DNA from: Daphnia pulex
Taxonomy: Eukaryota; Arthropoda; Branchiopoda; Diplostraca; Daphniidae
Direction: 5' to 3'
Length of the DNA stretch: 64,000 nt
Assembly: GCF_021134715.1 (NCBI RefSeq)
Contig: NC_060023.1
Span: 9,238,001 to 9,302,000 of the forward strand
The position numbers and the translations under genes are program-made. Shown one piece after another: positions 35,002 to 46,339 of the stretch. The notes below the pieces were generated by a model, which saw nothing but the letters and a program-made list of their open reading frames with translations, did not search any database and had not been told where the DNA came from. Every line of letters starts with the position of its first letter. Position 1 is the stretch's first letter.

Positions 35002-36186
35002 TCAACCAAAGTGTGCCTTATTACATCTGCCATTACGGCTGCGCCAAGAACCTTTCGGGCACTTAGGAATCGATAAGGAACCTGAAATATAATGCTCGGC
35101 TAATCGATGACTACAAAAAACCTGTAATTCTTCCTTGTCTTGTGCCAAATGGATTAGTTGCCCCTCTTCACACGGTCCCTGACTCCAGATTTCCCAGCAT
35201 TTTTTGGCCATGGAAGGGTCGGGATTCCAGTAGACGTGCCGCCCGTCAGTTGGGCATCCTTCCGGGGCCGGCTCGCACTGCGGAGTGTTCTTAAATACGA
35301 ACCATTGTCCATATGAACAGGGACCCTTAATTTTAGTGAGATAAACGCTGTTATATCTTAGTCAGGACAACTCCCGTCAAATTTGCTTACCTGAGTGTGT
35401 TGCTGATGACAAACGCCAGTGTCATCTGAAAATATAGATCCTAGTTCTGATTTCGCTTGATCTCCTATTAGCTCCAGACAGTCACAAATTCCTTCGTTAT
35501 TTTCATCGTCGTAGAGTCCCATGTTTTCCGGACAATGTTCGCTCCTTTTTCTTGTACTGACGGGAAGACATTGGCCCTTGAAAAATGTCTCATCTGGGGA
35601 TTCGCAATACCGATCACTTGAAATCGAAGAGTTGGTTTATTTACAGTTACTTGCTGCTTTGTTTTTAACTGGCCAGGTGTAACACTGCCATGATTTATTG
35701 ATATTTTTCTTTGACTTACTTGACGAGATAAAGGATTTGAGCCATGTACGTTCTCAGAGATTCAAGCGACTCGGTAGAATTCACCAACAGTTCCGGGTTA
35801 TTTACAATACGTTGCCATACAACTTTGATTTCCTTTAGCACAACTTGAGTGTTATTGTCGTCGCCATTGCCATATTCCACTGATTCGGTTAATTCACCTC
35901 CGAGACTTTTCAATATGTTCACTATCAAATAACTTTCGTTATTTTTGGTGTCATCAGCTACTGTTTCGCCTTCATTCACTTTCTCCTCGGTGAAATTTAC
36001 ATCAAATGAAATCTGACGTTTCGCCCTGGTAACACGTATAGCTTCGTAAAATTAGAAATTATGTTTTGATTATAAATTTGAATTTGATTCTTACCGGATC
36101 GTGTTAGTGTGTGATGTGCAGAATAATCCACAGAAAAAAAGGACAAAGAAGGTGAACTCGTGTAAAGTACTTAAATTCGGATTCAT
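35002..36186 (-). CDS. Secreted Cys-rich protein, DUF4789-like, paralogue 1
   Basis: Minus-strand exons 36186-36095, 36025-35720, 35616-35391, 35325-35002; intron phases 2,2,0; 315 aa. An N-terminal signal peptide (HEFTFFVLFFCGLFC) is followed by a charged helical segment. The first Cys module reads DRYCESPDETFFKGQCL and ends in the CDC motif (GICDCLEL). The second starts GPCSYGQWFVFKNTPQCE and contains GCPTDGRHVY and KCWEIWSQGPCEEGQ. The GPC-x2-G-x-W pattern is what I recall of arthropod DUF4789 proteins, whose function is unknown. It is the first of three tandem paralogues on this strand. An Inr-like TCAGTT lies 11 nt upstream of the ATG. Confidence 0.75.
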
Positions 36187-37636
36187 TTTGTTCAACTGAC
36201 TAGCCCTACTCCAAACGTCAGAAATCCAGAAGCGCTCACTGCTAACACCTCAAACAAAATGCGGGCATTTCAGCTTGAGACTGAGAGTCAGAGCACTAAA
36301 TTTTCGTTTCCTAAATACGTTGCTCGTTTAGATTACGACATTTTACCTTGTGAAATCTGCATCCATTTAAGGAATCAATATTCAAGGGGCTAAAACATTC
36401 TTTTGGGGCCAGGTTTCAGAAGGTCCCTTCAGCACGAACTGTTTTACAGACATATGCATAGATAAAAATCGGGATATGCAAATGAGTAAGTCTGCCTTCT
36501 AGCCACAAAGCCACACTTAGTGACCGAATGTCCATAAAGAGAATGCGGACCTTGCCGTGAGACTATTTAGTACCTTTTTAAAAAAAGATATGTGTATATA
36601 AGAAGGTGTGTGAAATGCTGACCTATCAAGTGTTATACCAGAACAGAGTAATGCAGAGGGGGGTATATATGTATTTTGGACATGGTAGGCGAGAATTCGT
36701 CTACAATACAACCAATCATGTTAGGTAATTAAATTAGGGGGAAGTGGTCGATTTCAAGTGCGAACAGATCATATAGGTCAAGTGCTTCTGGTGTAATATC
36801 TCCGAATTTTTGCGTGTCAATTCTTGTTTACCCAGGTCGTACGCGTACACATTTTCCACGTCGGTTACGGCGTCTATAACGCGGACATGGAGGGTTAGAA
36901 TTAAGGGACGCTGGGGCAGCAGCACCAGTACTGACAAATATAGGCTTGAGATTTCGAGCGACTCTCTGATGAAGCTCCAGTCCACCTCTGAGAAACGAGA
37001 CATCAAACGCAGATTTGATGTAAAATTTGCTATTTCAAAAGAATATTACGGGTATTCACCTTTGATTAGAGAGTGTGGCCAGGCAGAGAATGTCAGTAAA
37101 CAACAGGAAGCACAACAGATAGCTTATTAAAATGCGGTTTGAAAATTTGCTGGAAATCATTCTGCAATCTACTAGACAGTTTGCAGCTACGGAACAATTC
37201 GGCGACTTGCTTTGTTTTTCAAGAGTGAGAATGAGATGGTGAGAACTGAGAAGTCACAACACCGAAATAAGTATCAACACTTATCCGATCGGACGTCCTT
37301 TTCCGGTTTCAATATGTTTTATCGCACCGGATTTCTTTTTCAAATTATGGCTTCCGAACATTGTTATGCAATATTGTATTAAACCAACCATAGCAGACGG
37401 TAGATAGGATTGAAACGGAAAATAATTGGTCCAAAATTAAGATTTTTCTTGGAAATAACGACACGAAAACTCCTTGTATTTTTTTATAACCCAGAAAAGG
37501 TCTAACGTAAAATTCATTAGCCGCTATATCCTGCTGTTGATTAATTCGATTAACGACATAAAGAAGTAAATTGTTATAACTAAGAGTAAAATTGTATGTC
37601 AGTATTGTATATCCCTGCGGTAGCGCCAGTAGTATT
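36187..37636. other. Intergenic gap between Cys-rich paralogues 1 and 2
   Basis: About 1.45 kb. A minus-strand frame of 90 codons at 36734-37006 overlaps a plus-strand frame of 106 codons at 36810-37130; neither has recognisable similarity or splice support. Otherwise nothing is seen. Confidence 0.45.
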
Positions 37637-39055
37637 TTAGCCGAAGGCTCCTTTATTGGTACACTCCCCGCTGAAACTGCGGCGTGTTCCCATCCGGCAT
37701 GGATATGAATGGGCACGGGACATTTGAGATACAATTTCTGAAACAGGAACTGAACAATGCACCTGTAATTCCCCGTCCGAATTATGCTCCGCCGTTAGAA
37801 TTTGTCCTGATGAAGGACAGTGGGCACTGCTATTGATTTCCCAGCATTTTGACTCCGTTGAAAAATTATTTCTCGATCTGCTCCTCTTTTCACTCCGTTT
37901 ACCGTAGACGTATGTCCCGTCAACGAAACATTTATTGGGAACCGTTTCGCATTGAGGAACTTTGTTCTTAATTACGAACCACTCCCCGCTGCGACAAGGG
38001 CCCTGAATAAACAAGAAATCAACAACTTCAAGTAACATTCAAGTTTTAAACATTTTCTAGCAAACGTATAAGACCTGAGTATTTTGAAAATAACATTTGC
38101 CAGTCTCATTTGAAAAAATTGGCAATAGACCGTTTTTTCCACTGATGTTATCGTAGCAGTCACAAAAACCTTTGTTATTCGGCCCGTCATGGAGCACCAT
38201 ATGGCTGTCAGGTGGACAGTGTACGTCACTTCCAATGGAATGACAACGATCCTTGTAGAATGTCTCGGTTGAATTTTTGCAACGTCGTATCCTGCAAATG
38301 ACCATTTTTATTGACAATAACTTTCTGAATTAGGCTATGTAGTTTTCGCTCAGACTGTGATATTTTGATTTATCCAGAGCGTTGTCAAACTACTTATGAA
38401 GCCGTTACTTTAAGAGAAAAAGTAATCCAGCCATTTGCGATTTCAGTTCTCGTATTTCGTTATCGGGATTTTGCCAGTTGAAATTGTCTAACTTTTCCCA
38501 AATGTTCTTCATGCCAACTGCAAGACTTTTCAATTCTCTTTTGTCTATTTTCTCCAACTCCGAATCGTGATCCTCGTCATTACTGCATGACCTACCGTTG
38601 AATAATTTTAATTCAATTACTAGGAAATAGATTATAAACGAAAATATGGTGCAGTTAAGTTCGTTATACAGTAAAACTATGTAATTCAATTTAAAAAAAC
38701 AAATCTTTAGTAGGTGCAGGTGGTTTGGAAATACATACTGTGCATCGGTTAGGTGACCCATTTTACTCAAAGCCTTGGATTTCCTGTCGATGTTTTGCCA
38801 TTTTTCTTTCATAGAGGTTAAAATGCTTTCCATCAACTTGATGGAAATCGTGTAATCAGTTCCCATTTTTTCAAGTTCGCAGGCTAATGTGTCTACATTC
38901 TCACTAACGGAGGCTTCAGTCGTCGTAGAGGGACGACTTTCACTGAGAGGTCGCCTTTCCGGCCACAGCATACTGTTAGGATGCGGTGAACAAAAACACC
39001 CGGAGAAAATAAGAACAATACTTTGCCAGAAAATCAGGGTCCGTGTAAATTTCAT
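37637..39055 (-). CDS. Secreted Cys-rich protein, DUF4789-like, paralogue 2
   Basis: Minus-strand exons 39055-38739, 38591-38409, 38291-38075, 38002-37637; phases 2,2,0; 360 aa, the longest of the three. Signal peptide (LIFWQSIVLIFSGCFC), then a Ser/Thr-rich linker and two similar helical blocks around the first intron (LMESILTSMKEKW and LKSLAVGMKNIWEKL). Next comes the first Cys module (CKNSTETFYKDRCHS to GFCDCYD, ending GKCYFQNTQ) and the GPCRSGEWFVIKNKVPQCE module with KCWEI. Intron 1 happens to be open in frame, so an unspliced reading would insert about 50 hydrophobic residues; GTATGT and TAG edges support splicing. Exon 1 is much larger than in paralogues 1 and 3. Confidence 0.75.
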
Positions 39056-39852
39056 TTTCTAACTTTGAAAGATGATACTACTATTCGTCTGATGATATCC
39101 AAGTCTACCAGAGAAATACTTTCTTATTTTCACCGACGCATTGTCTTTTAAACTATCAGAGCATCCTTGAGCAACAGACTGACTCACCCACCTTCATTTT
39201 ATCTCTTGAAAATCTGCCAGAACGACTGTGTCCATCGTGTGATCTCTGCCAGCTTATCCGGTGATCTCTGCTATTCTCAATGTCCAAAAGAAAAGTTGGG
39301 CAATAAAGAGAAGAGGTTTTCTGTGCATTCGCATACTATTTTAATACGTTTTCCAATTTTCTGAGGCTATCAAACACATTTCTTCTCCGATATGGCGAGA
39401 TGTCATGGCACAAAAAGATACGTCTTTTTGGTACTCGGGAATGGTGTCGTTTAGAACTTCTGTGTTTGGATTTTGGCTCCAAAACAATGATGGCTGTCTT
39501 GCCTGTTATATATTGTTATTTTCGATCTTGCTACTTTCGCCTAGTGAAACTTAATCCATGGCCGTCCATGCCAAAACTTTTTACTCAATAAAATTTGGTT
39601 TGTTTTAACGCTCATAAAAGAAAACCCCCATTTTAAACTAATCTGATTGTATTTCAATCATTCAAAATAACATTCAGGTTGAAAAATAAAGTTGACGAAT
39701 GTTAGTGGGCTTGTGAATCATTTAGCGAAAATATGAAATCAGAAAATGGAAAAGTACAAAACGCAAATAGTTCAAATTGAAGTTAAGGCTTTTACAATTA
39801 TTGCTTCTCTTCATTTCCAATGGCGTTATTTTAAAAGCGTGCATTTTGTTTT
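39056..39852. other. Intergenic gap between Cys-rich paralogues 2 and 3
   Basis: About 800 bp, AT-rich. Only short frames of 60-65 codons with no support. No gene is seen. Confidence 0.5.
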
Positions 39853-41112
39853 TCAGCCCCAAAATCCCCGGGCGCATTTGTCGAATCGGCTACGATAAGT
39901 ACCCGCGTTACACGAAGGCTTGAACCCCACTGAAAATTCGGAAGTAGCTTTAACGTAATATTTTTTCACGTCGCAAAACACGCGCAAATTTCCGTCTTCT
40001 GATTGCTCAACTTGCGCGACTTTCACGCCGGATTGGGAAGTCATGCCGGATGTTTTACTGTTTGATTTTGAACAGGGACTTCCAATCTTCCAACACTTTG
40101 ATGCTTCTGAACTTTTAAAATTTCTCATAGTCCCGTAGACGTGTTCACCATCAGCTGGGCATCCTTCGGGAATCAGCTCACATTTTGGAACGTCTTTCAG
40201 TACGAACCATTGACCAACATCGCAGGGGCCCTTATAGGGAAAACGACATTATTTTCGTTAAATTTGAAGTCCACTTTAAACAGCTTAAACACTCCTTGTA
40301 CGGTATACCTGAGTATTTTGAAAGTAGCATTTACCGGTTTCATCCCAATAAATCAGCCGTAGGCTATTGTTGCCTTTGACGTCAGAATGGCAGTCGCAAA
40401 ATCCTTCGTTGTTTGGACCGTCGTAAAGTTCCATATTTTCTGGGCAATCTTCGATGCTTCGGATAGGAAGACACTGATCCTTGAAAAAAGTCTCAAAAGG
40501 TGACTCACAGCGCCGATCCCTTCAAATTTGGTCGATTATAAAATGAGATCAACTTAAGGGTTAAAACGTAAGGGCGTCATAGTTTGTAACGCTAGCTCCA
40601 ATTGCTCTCTCTTTTTATGCAAAAGGAAACGCCCCACATATGAATTGGATAGTAGAGCAACCGTACTTGGCAAGGAAAAGTAGTTTCGCTGTATAATGTG
40701 TGAGGTCATCATTCGAATTGGTGATGTCATCCTCTAACGAAAATGACACATTCATCGGTTGCTGCATTAGTCTTCGCCAAACATCTTTTATTTCTGTCAA
40801 AAGAGTCTCGGTGAGTTGGCGATCGTTGAACTCCACCGATTCTGTCAAGTCAGCTCCGAGACTTTTGAGATTTGTCACTAATATCTCACGGCCCTCTGCT
40901 GTAGTTTCATTTCTCTCGGATAAAGACAAACGTTAAAAAAAGGAAAGAAATTTAATATTATTTTTGCAATTACGTTAAAGATACGGGATTTACCTTGTGG
41001 ATACAGAGAGTTTCAAAGAGCAGAAGGACTCGTTGAATAACAGAAGTAAAAAGAAAATGTTTTGCACACAAATCCGACTGCTGGGATGTTGGTTATGCAA
41101 TGATTCCGCCAT
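39853..41112 (-). CDS. Secreted Cys-rich protein, DUF4789-like, paralogue 3
   Basis: Minus-strand exons 41112-40994, 40912-40667, 40519-40309, 40230-39853; phases 2,2,0; 317 aa. The hydrophobic signal (NIFFLLLLFNESFCS) starts about 17 residues in. The helical segment LKSLGADLTESVEFND is close to LKSLGGELTESVEYGN of paralogue 1. Then RRCESPFETFFKDQCL, GFCDCHSD, GKCYFQNTQ, GPCDVGQWFVLKDVPKCE, GCPADGEHVYG and KCWKI. The exon 2 acceptor (TATCCGAGAG) has no polypyrimidine tract directly before it and was chosen because it restores the frame and the phase pattern of the paralogues, so this junction is less certain. Confidence 0.72.
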
Positions 41113-41815
41113 TTGCAATGCAACCGAACGTGAGCGTATGGTGCTGCCGAAGTCAACTTGAGCACTGAAAAGTAGAGTAGACTACAGTGCACAGTTGGCG
41201 AATTGCTGAGACGATCAGATCGTGTGATTGAATTGGCAATGCTCCAACACCGCTATGTGTAAACGTGAAAGTATTTATGGCGCAGGGTTTCTTCATAGTG
41301 AGACTGTTGATACGTATGTAAATGTATGCATACACCTTTAAAGATGTGTGTATGTGTGTGTGTTTTTTACTGGGCACACTTGAATTCACCTAACGTAACA
41401 TTTGGAGAAAATGTAAGTTGTACATTACGTTTGATCACGAACAATTTGCCACCATCACAAACAAAAGTGGCATCTAATTATTTCTCAAATGATTCTTCTT
41501 TTTCGACGAATACGAAATGAAGCACTTTTTATTATATGAATCCAAAACCAAGGTAATAGTGCTGAAAAATACTCTATTAACGCTCGATGAACGAAATCAG
41601 CTACCAGTAGTATTTTTGTTCACGAAAAACTAACCTTGTAAATTTGCTCGGGTCATAAACCATAAACGGTTTTCGCAAAATATTTTTCAGAGGCATTGTA
41701 TGCCTTTTATTTCAATTTTCCGTGTCTGATAAAGAAAAATGATAATCTAAATGTTGCTAATGCTAAGTAATAAAACACAATCAAATGTTGGTTTAGTTTT
41801 AAGATACTGTATTTT
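41113..41815. other. Intergenic gap
   Basis: Upstream of paralogue 3. Contains a short TG-rich tract near 41344-41365 (GTGTGTATGTGTGTGTG). No gene is seen. Confidence 0.5.
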
Positions 41816-43385
41816 ATTGGGGCATTGATTCACATGAAGGAAGCGAAGGAAAAGAAGACAAGAGAAAGAAGGGGAAACATAGAAAAGTAATCGGGTCGTG
41901 ATACGGACGTTCACCTAACAAAACTTTAATTCGACACCAATCCGACGTTCCTTCAACAGCTAGCAACTATATTTCCGCAATGGTGCGAAAATATTTCGAC
42001 GACAGGTAGCTAATGTATTTTGACCTAACCTAATTTAACCTACTTAAACTAACTTAACCTAACCTTAAAAACTAATTGTCGAAGTACTTTGGCATAGACT
42101 GTGTCTACGTATTCTCACACCATTGTGGAAATATAGTTGCCTTACGTCGAAGGTAACATCAAATGGGTGCTGAATTTCAAGTTTTGTCAGATGAAACTTC
42201 CAATATCCAACCCAATTCTGAAAGAAGAAGATGACGAAAAAGATGAAGAAGAAGAACAATACATGAAGGGAAATAATCAATGGGAAGATAAAGAATAAGA
42301 TAGAAAGAAATATAATGAATGACAAGAGTAGTATTTTTTTAAGTTTTTTTTAGAGAGGGAGGGGGGAATACACGAAAAAAGCGAAGGACAAAAAGATAAC
42401 GAGAAAGAAGGTGAAAAATAGAAAAGAATCGGGTCGGAATACGGACGTTCACCTAACAAAATTTTAATTCGACACCAATGCGACGCACCTTCAACATCTA
42501 GCAACTATATTTCCACGATGGTTCGAAAATATTTCGACGATAGTTATAGCTAATGTACTTCGACCTAACCTAATCTAACCTAACCTTAACTAACTTAACC
42601 TAATCTTAAAAACTAATTGTCGAAGTACCATTAGCATACACTGAGTCTACGTATTTTCGCACCATTGTGGAAACATAGTTGCTACCTGTTGAAAGAGCGT
42701 CAAATTGGTGTCGAATTAAAGTTTTGTTAGTTTAACGTCCGTATTCCAACCCGATTACTTTTTCTGTTTTTCCCCTTCTTTCTCGTTATTTTTTTTCCTT
42801 CGCTTCCTTCGTGTATTCTCCCCTCCCTCTCTAAAATAAAACTGAAAAAAATACTACTCTTGTCATTCATTATATGTTTCTATCTTATTCTTTATCTTCC
42901 CATTAATTATTTACCTTCATCTATTGTTCAACTTCTTCATCTTTTTCGTCATCTTCTTCTTTCAGAATTGGGTTGGATATTGGAAGTTTCATCTGACAAA
43001 ACTTGAAATTCAGCACCGATTTGATGTTACCTTCGACATAAGGCAACTATATTTCCGCAATGGTGTGAGAATACGTAGACACAGTCTATGCTAAAGTACT
43101 TCGACAATTAGTTTTTAAGGTTTGGCTAAGTTAGTTAAGGTTAGGTTGGATTAGGTTAGGTCGAAGTACATTAGCTACCTGTTGTCGAAATATTGTCGCA
43201 CCATTGTGGAAATATAGTTGCTATGGCTGTTGAAGGTGCGTCTCATTGGTGTCGAATTAAAGTTTTGTCGGATGAAACTTCCAATATCCGGCCCAATTTT
43301 GAAAGAAGAAGATGACAAAAAAGATGAAGGAAAAAAAGGGGAAGGTGAATTTAGGGGAAAGAAACAGGAAAGATGACAAGAGTAG
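41816..43385. repeat. Nested fold-back repeat cluster with degenerate CCTAA tracts
   Basis: The unit at about 41816-42345 recurs in direct orientation at about 42346-42610. The sequence 42060-42600 then recurs inverted at about 42610-43100, forming an imperfect palindrome of roughly 1 kb centred near 42600. Landmarks are GCAACTATATTTCC, its inverse GGAAATATAGTTGC, AATTGTCGAAGTAC, and GATGAAACTTCCAATATCC (42191 and 43272; inverted at 42978). Each unit is itself folded around a tract such as GACCTAACCTAATCTAACC. No ORF fits a transposase, so it is best described as a non-autonomous fold-back/MITE-like cluster; family unknown. Confidence 0.75.
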
Positions 43386-43429
43386 TTTTTGTTTGTTTGT
43401 TTTTTGTTTTTTCTTAGTTTTAATTCCTC

Positions 43430-44572
43430 TTACTCGGCTGACGACGCTGCATCCCTAACTTTCCTTGCTTTTCTCCGTCGGTTGGTTCTTTGGTTTGTTT
43501 TTTGTTTACGGGTAAGAGGGTTGGTCTCACAAGGAGGAGAGTCTTCCGTCGGGTTCTTGACTTCAACAGAATTATCCAAGTGAGTTGTAGTGGTGTTCTG
43601 CTGGATTTCTTCAGCTATTGTTCTTTGTGAAGTCTCTTGAGACATATTCTGCTGGTGGACGGCCACGGCTTCAGGTACACTTGGTGCGTAACCGATTGAT
43701 GGGGAAGCATTAATCCAATCGGCGACAAAAACGCCATCCATTGCTGTTGCAGGAACCGGCTCCTCTTCCTTCTGGTACGATCGTTGGCCGTTGATGAAAT
43801 TGGCCACTTCTGCCTTGTTCCCTTTAAACATCATCGGGCAATCGGCCACTTCTATCAGTCCGTTATTCGAGTCAACTGTCGGCTGGTGTTGTTCGACTAA
43901 AGTCTCATCGTCGGTAAATTTAATATCAGAGACTTCAGTCGTCGCTGGAGTTATTGCGAAGTTGCTAGTAGATTGCACCGGCTCGTCACATCCTGATGAC
44001 AATAGCTTGAAAGTCTCCGTTTCGCTTTCGGCAAACAATCGAAGGACTTGTTTGTTCTTTACTTTTAAGTCAATCAGGTTATTATCGAGTAGATTGTCAA
44101 TTTCATCTCGATTGTTGTCAGATGAAATCCCAGATATAACGTCGAGGAGACGGTCTTTGTTTTCAATAACGTGTCTCAACTCTTTTTCCCTGTTGATCAG
44201 ACGAATGTTTTCCTCTTCAAGGAATCCCATCGCACGTTTGAAGGCTTCCAACTCGTCTTGTGCGTGTTCAAGCTTGCGATTCTTGTTGGCAGATAGAGCG
44301 AGTTCTATTTGAAGTTTGGTAAGTTGAATCTTTAGATCTTGATTTTCAGCTGTAACTCTATTCTTTTCCGCAAGCTTCTTGATCAAACTGTTGTAGCTGT
44401 CGTCGCTGGTGGTAGAAAGACTAGTAACATTGGTGGTACCTTTTGGGGTCCCTAAGACGTCCGGTTCAACACTGTTAACAACTGATTGCGATGTGTTATC
44501 AATGCACTGACTGATGAAATATGAGATCATCCAAGCCATAAAAGATATAACGAAGTCAACAATCAAAGGCAT
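43430..44572 (-). CDS. Intronless coiled-coil protein with N-terminal membrane anchor, function unknown
   Basis: One uninterrupted frame of 380 codons. Residues 4-24 (IVDFVISFMAWMISYFISQC) form a hydrophobic signal-anchor. Residues about 60-155 are Leu/Glu/Lys-rich with heptad character (EKNRVTAENQDLKIQLTKLQ), predicted coiled coil. The middle is acidic and Ser/Thr-rich and the C-terminus is strongly basic (TRKQKTNQRTNRRRKARKVR). I do not recognise a family. The promoter upstream is strong, which argues for a real gene. Its stop lies about 45 bp from the fold-back repeat cluster. A single exon is unusual beside the intron-rich neighbours and could reflect retroposition or a young gene. Confidence 0.7.
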   Translation of the reverse strand: MPLIVDFVISFMAWMISYFISQCIDNTSQSVVNSVEPDVLGTPKGTTNVTSLSTTSDDSYNSLIKKLAEKNRVTAENQDLKIQLTKLQIELALSANKNRKLEHAQDELEAFKRAMGFLEEENIRLINREKELRHVIENKDRLLDVISGISSDNNRDEIDNLLDNNLIDLKVKNKQVLRLFAESETETFKLLSSGCDEPVQSTSNFAITPATTEVSDIKFTDDETLVEQHQPTVDSNNGLIEVADCPMMFKGNKAEVANFINGQRSYQKEEEPVPATAMDGVFVADWINASPSIGYAPSVPEAVAVHQQNMSQETSQRTIAEEIQQNTTTTHLDNSVEVKNPTEDSPPCETNPLTRKQKTNQRTNRRRKARKVRDAASSAE

Positions 44573-44620
44573 TTTGAAGACAAGATTCTAAGCTTTTGTG
44601 AATTGAGTACTTGTTTTGAG

Positions 44621-44660
44621 AGTTTATATGGAATGTCTTGGCGTTGCCTCCTTATATAGC
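44621..44660 (-). promoter_or_regulatory. Two tandem TATA boxes for the coiled-coil gene
   Basis: Reading the minus strand, GCTATATAAGG (44660-44650) and CATATAAAC (44630-44622) lie about 50-90 nt upstream of the ATG at 44572. Either could place a start site in the AC-rich stretch before the ATG. Confidence 0.5.
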
Positions 44661-45064
44661 CTACGCTGGCAGAGGAATCCCAACTGCACGAGCTCATTTC
44701 CTATGTTTTTCTTAGCTATTGAATTAAATTTCTTCTGTTTAACATTTTATATTGAATTAAAATCGTAGTTCAAAGTATTACACATATTTTTCAACAAGTT
44801 TAAAGTTGAATACAATTAATTGTAATCCTTTTATTTTCATTTTTGAATGAAGGTCACAATTTGTCTTTCTTCACTGACGAGTTACTGGACCACTTTTCAG
44901 TGGTCGCTTCCGTCCACTATGACACGCACACACCTGTAGTCACTCATCACGAGATTATGCCTAGGTACTGGACAATTCACTTATCAAGTAGGTACATCCC
45001 TGTAAACATTTAGCCTTAAAGATAAGGAAGTTGTTTTGTGGCAGCAAAAATGTTGTGATTACTA
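44661..45064. other. Intergenic gap
   Basis: AT-rich flank between the coiled-coil gene and the giant inverted repeat. No gene is seen. Confidence 0.5.
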
Positions 45065-45204
45065 AATACTAATGATAACTATTCCGAAAACTAAAGTCCA
45101 CTTGTTAAATTTTCGATGGTTGCTATTTTTCTGTCTATTTTCTGTTTCTAAATTCGTTAGTAAGTGTGTAAATTTTCGTGTGACGCCGAAAAGAACCCAT
45201 TAGT

Positions 45205-46165
45205 TAATTATTAATTACCCGAAGGGTTACTGGTCAAAGTTTCGTTTACAGTATGGTTTACATGGGCACCCTCAGTTCTCGTAACACAACATAGATGGCT
45301 GCACTAGTTTTTGGCAATTATTGATTGTAATCAACAATTTAATTGCATTTCAATGGCAGCAATCGGTAGCTTACAATTTTTTACATCTATTCTGAAAATT
45401 TGGCTGCAATCAATTCAGGCGTTTGATCAAACGGAGTTCTTGTTACTTTTTGACAGAATTTCAATAGCTGTTAGAGCAGACGATAACACAGAGACATGTG
45501 ACAGGATGACAGCATCGTCTCTATTGAATATGACCAGCATGACCCAGGATCGAAGAAAAAGCGTAGAGTACCGCCGTTGATTGTTGGACCATCTCTAGCC
45601 TGTCTTATTTTTCTTTTCAAAATTATCATCCTGTTGGAGTAATATTGTAGGCTTATGATAGAATAGAAGTCACTGTATGTTATTACCTAACCGCACCTAA
45701 CGCTATCAATCTCCAGTAAAAGAAGTGCTGATAGGTAGTTACTTACATTTAATTTTAACAACATCCGGTGTGACGTGGGGTGGCGGGGCGAAGCCTCCGC
45801 CGCAACAAAGTCACGCCTTACCCTTACGCCGCGCCATATCATATTAGGTTTTTGGGAATTGAATTTGTATTTAATGTTTGGATAGAAACATGCGGAAATA
45901 TGCTTTTCATCTCTTTCTCGATTTCTGCATATTACATTCTTCCGGAAACTAAGGGCATAACATTTTTGTTTTAAATATTATTAATTAATCTTAATAATAG
46001 GCCTACCTTTATAACAGAATATTATTTTTATTCTATAACTATTCTATAGCTCTGCCTTTATAAAACTATACCAATACAGCAATTCTACTATTCCAACTAG
46101 TATACCCTTAACATCCCCTTCGGGTACCTTGCGGCGTACGTACGCTGCCTACAGTTAACACCTAG
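45205..46165. mobile_element. Insertion specific to the left arm (possible transposon remnant)
   Basis: About 960 bp present in the left arm but replaced by about 35 bp at the matching place in the right arm (near 56905-56938). It contains a GC-rich hairpin-like stretch (GGCGGGGCGAAGCCTCCGCC near 45782) and AT-rich sequence, with no transposase ORF. That it is an insertion rather than a deletion in the right arm is an inference. Confidence 0.4.
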
Positions 46166-46339
46166 TTTATTTTCCGTCCGAGGTCCGACTCGAGTCGTCC
46201 GTGGATTCTAAGGGCTGTCACTAGGTGGCTAAATATTTCAGTGTGTTTAAGGATTGAACAATTCGACCCTAGTGTGTCAAAGTCCTAACTGCTTAGTCTT
46301 GTCTTTTCTTTCGAGACGGGCCACCAGACGGCGTCGGAG

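Noticed and set aside
36734-37130. Overlapping 90-codon (minus) and 106-codon (plus) frames between Cys-rich paralogues 1 and 2
   Set aside because: They overlap each other on opposite strands, have no splice context and no recognisable similarity.
37345-37734. A 129-codon minus-strand frame overlapping the 3' end of Cys-rich paralogue 2
   Set aside because: Overlaps a well-supported exon in another frame and has no paralogue in the other two tandem genes.
42540-42610. CCTAA-rich tract as a true interstitial telomere
   Set aside because: The pentamers are degenerate and only a few units long. They recur inside each fold-back unit, so they belong to the repeat element.
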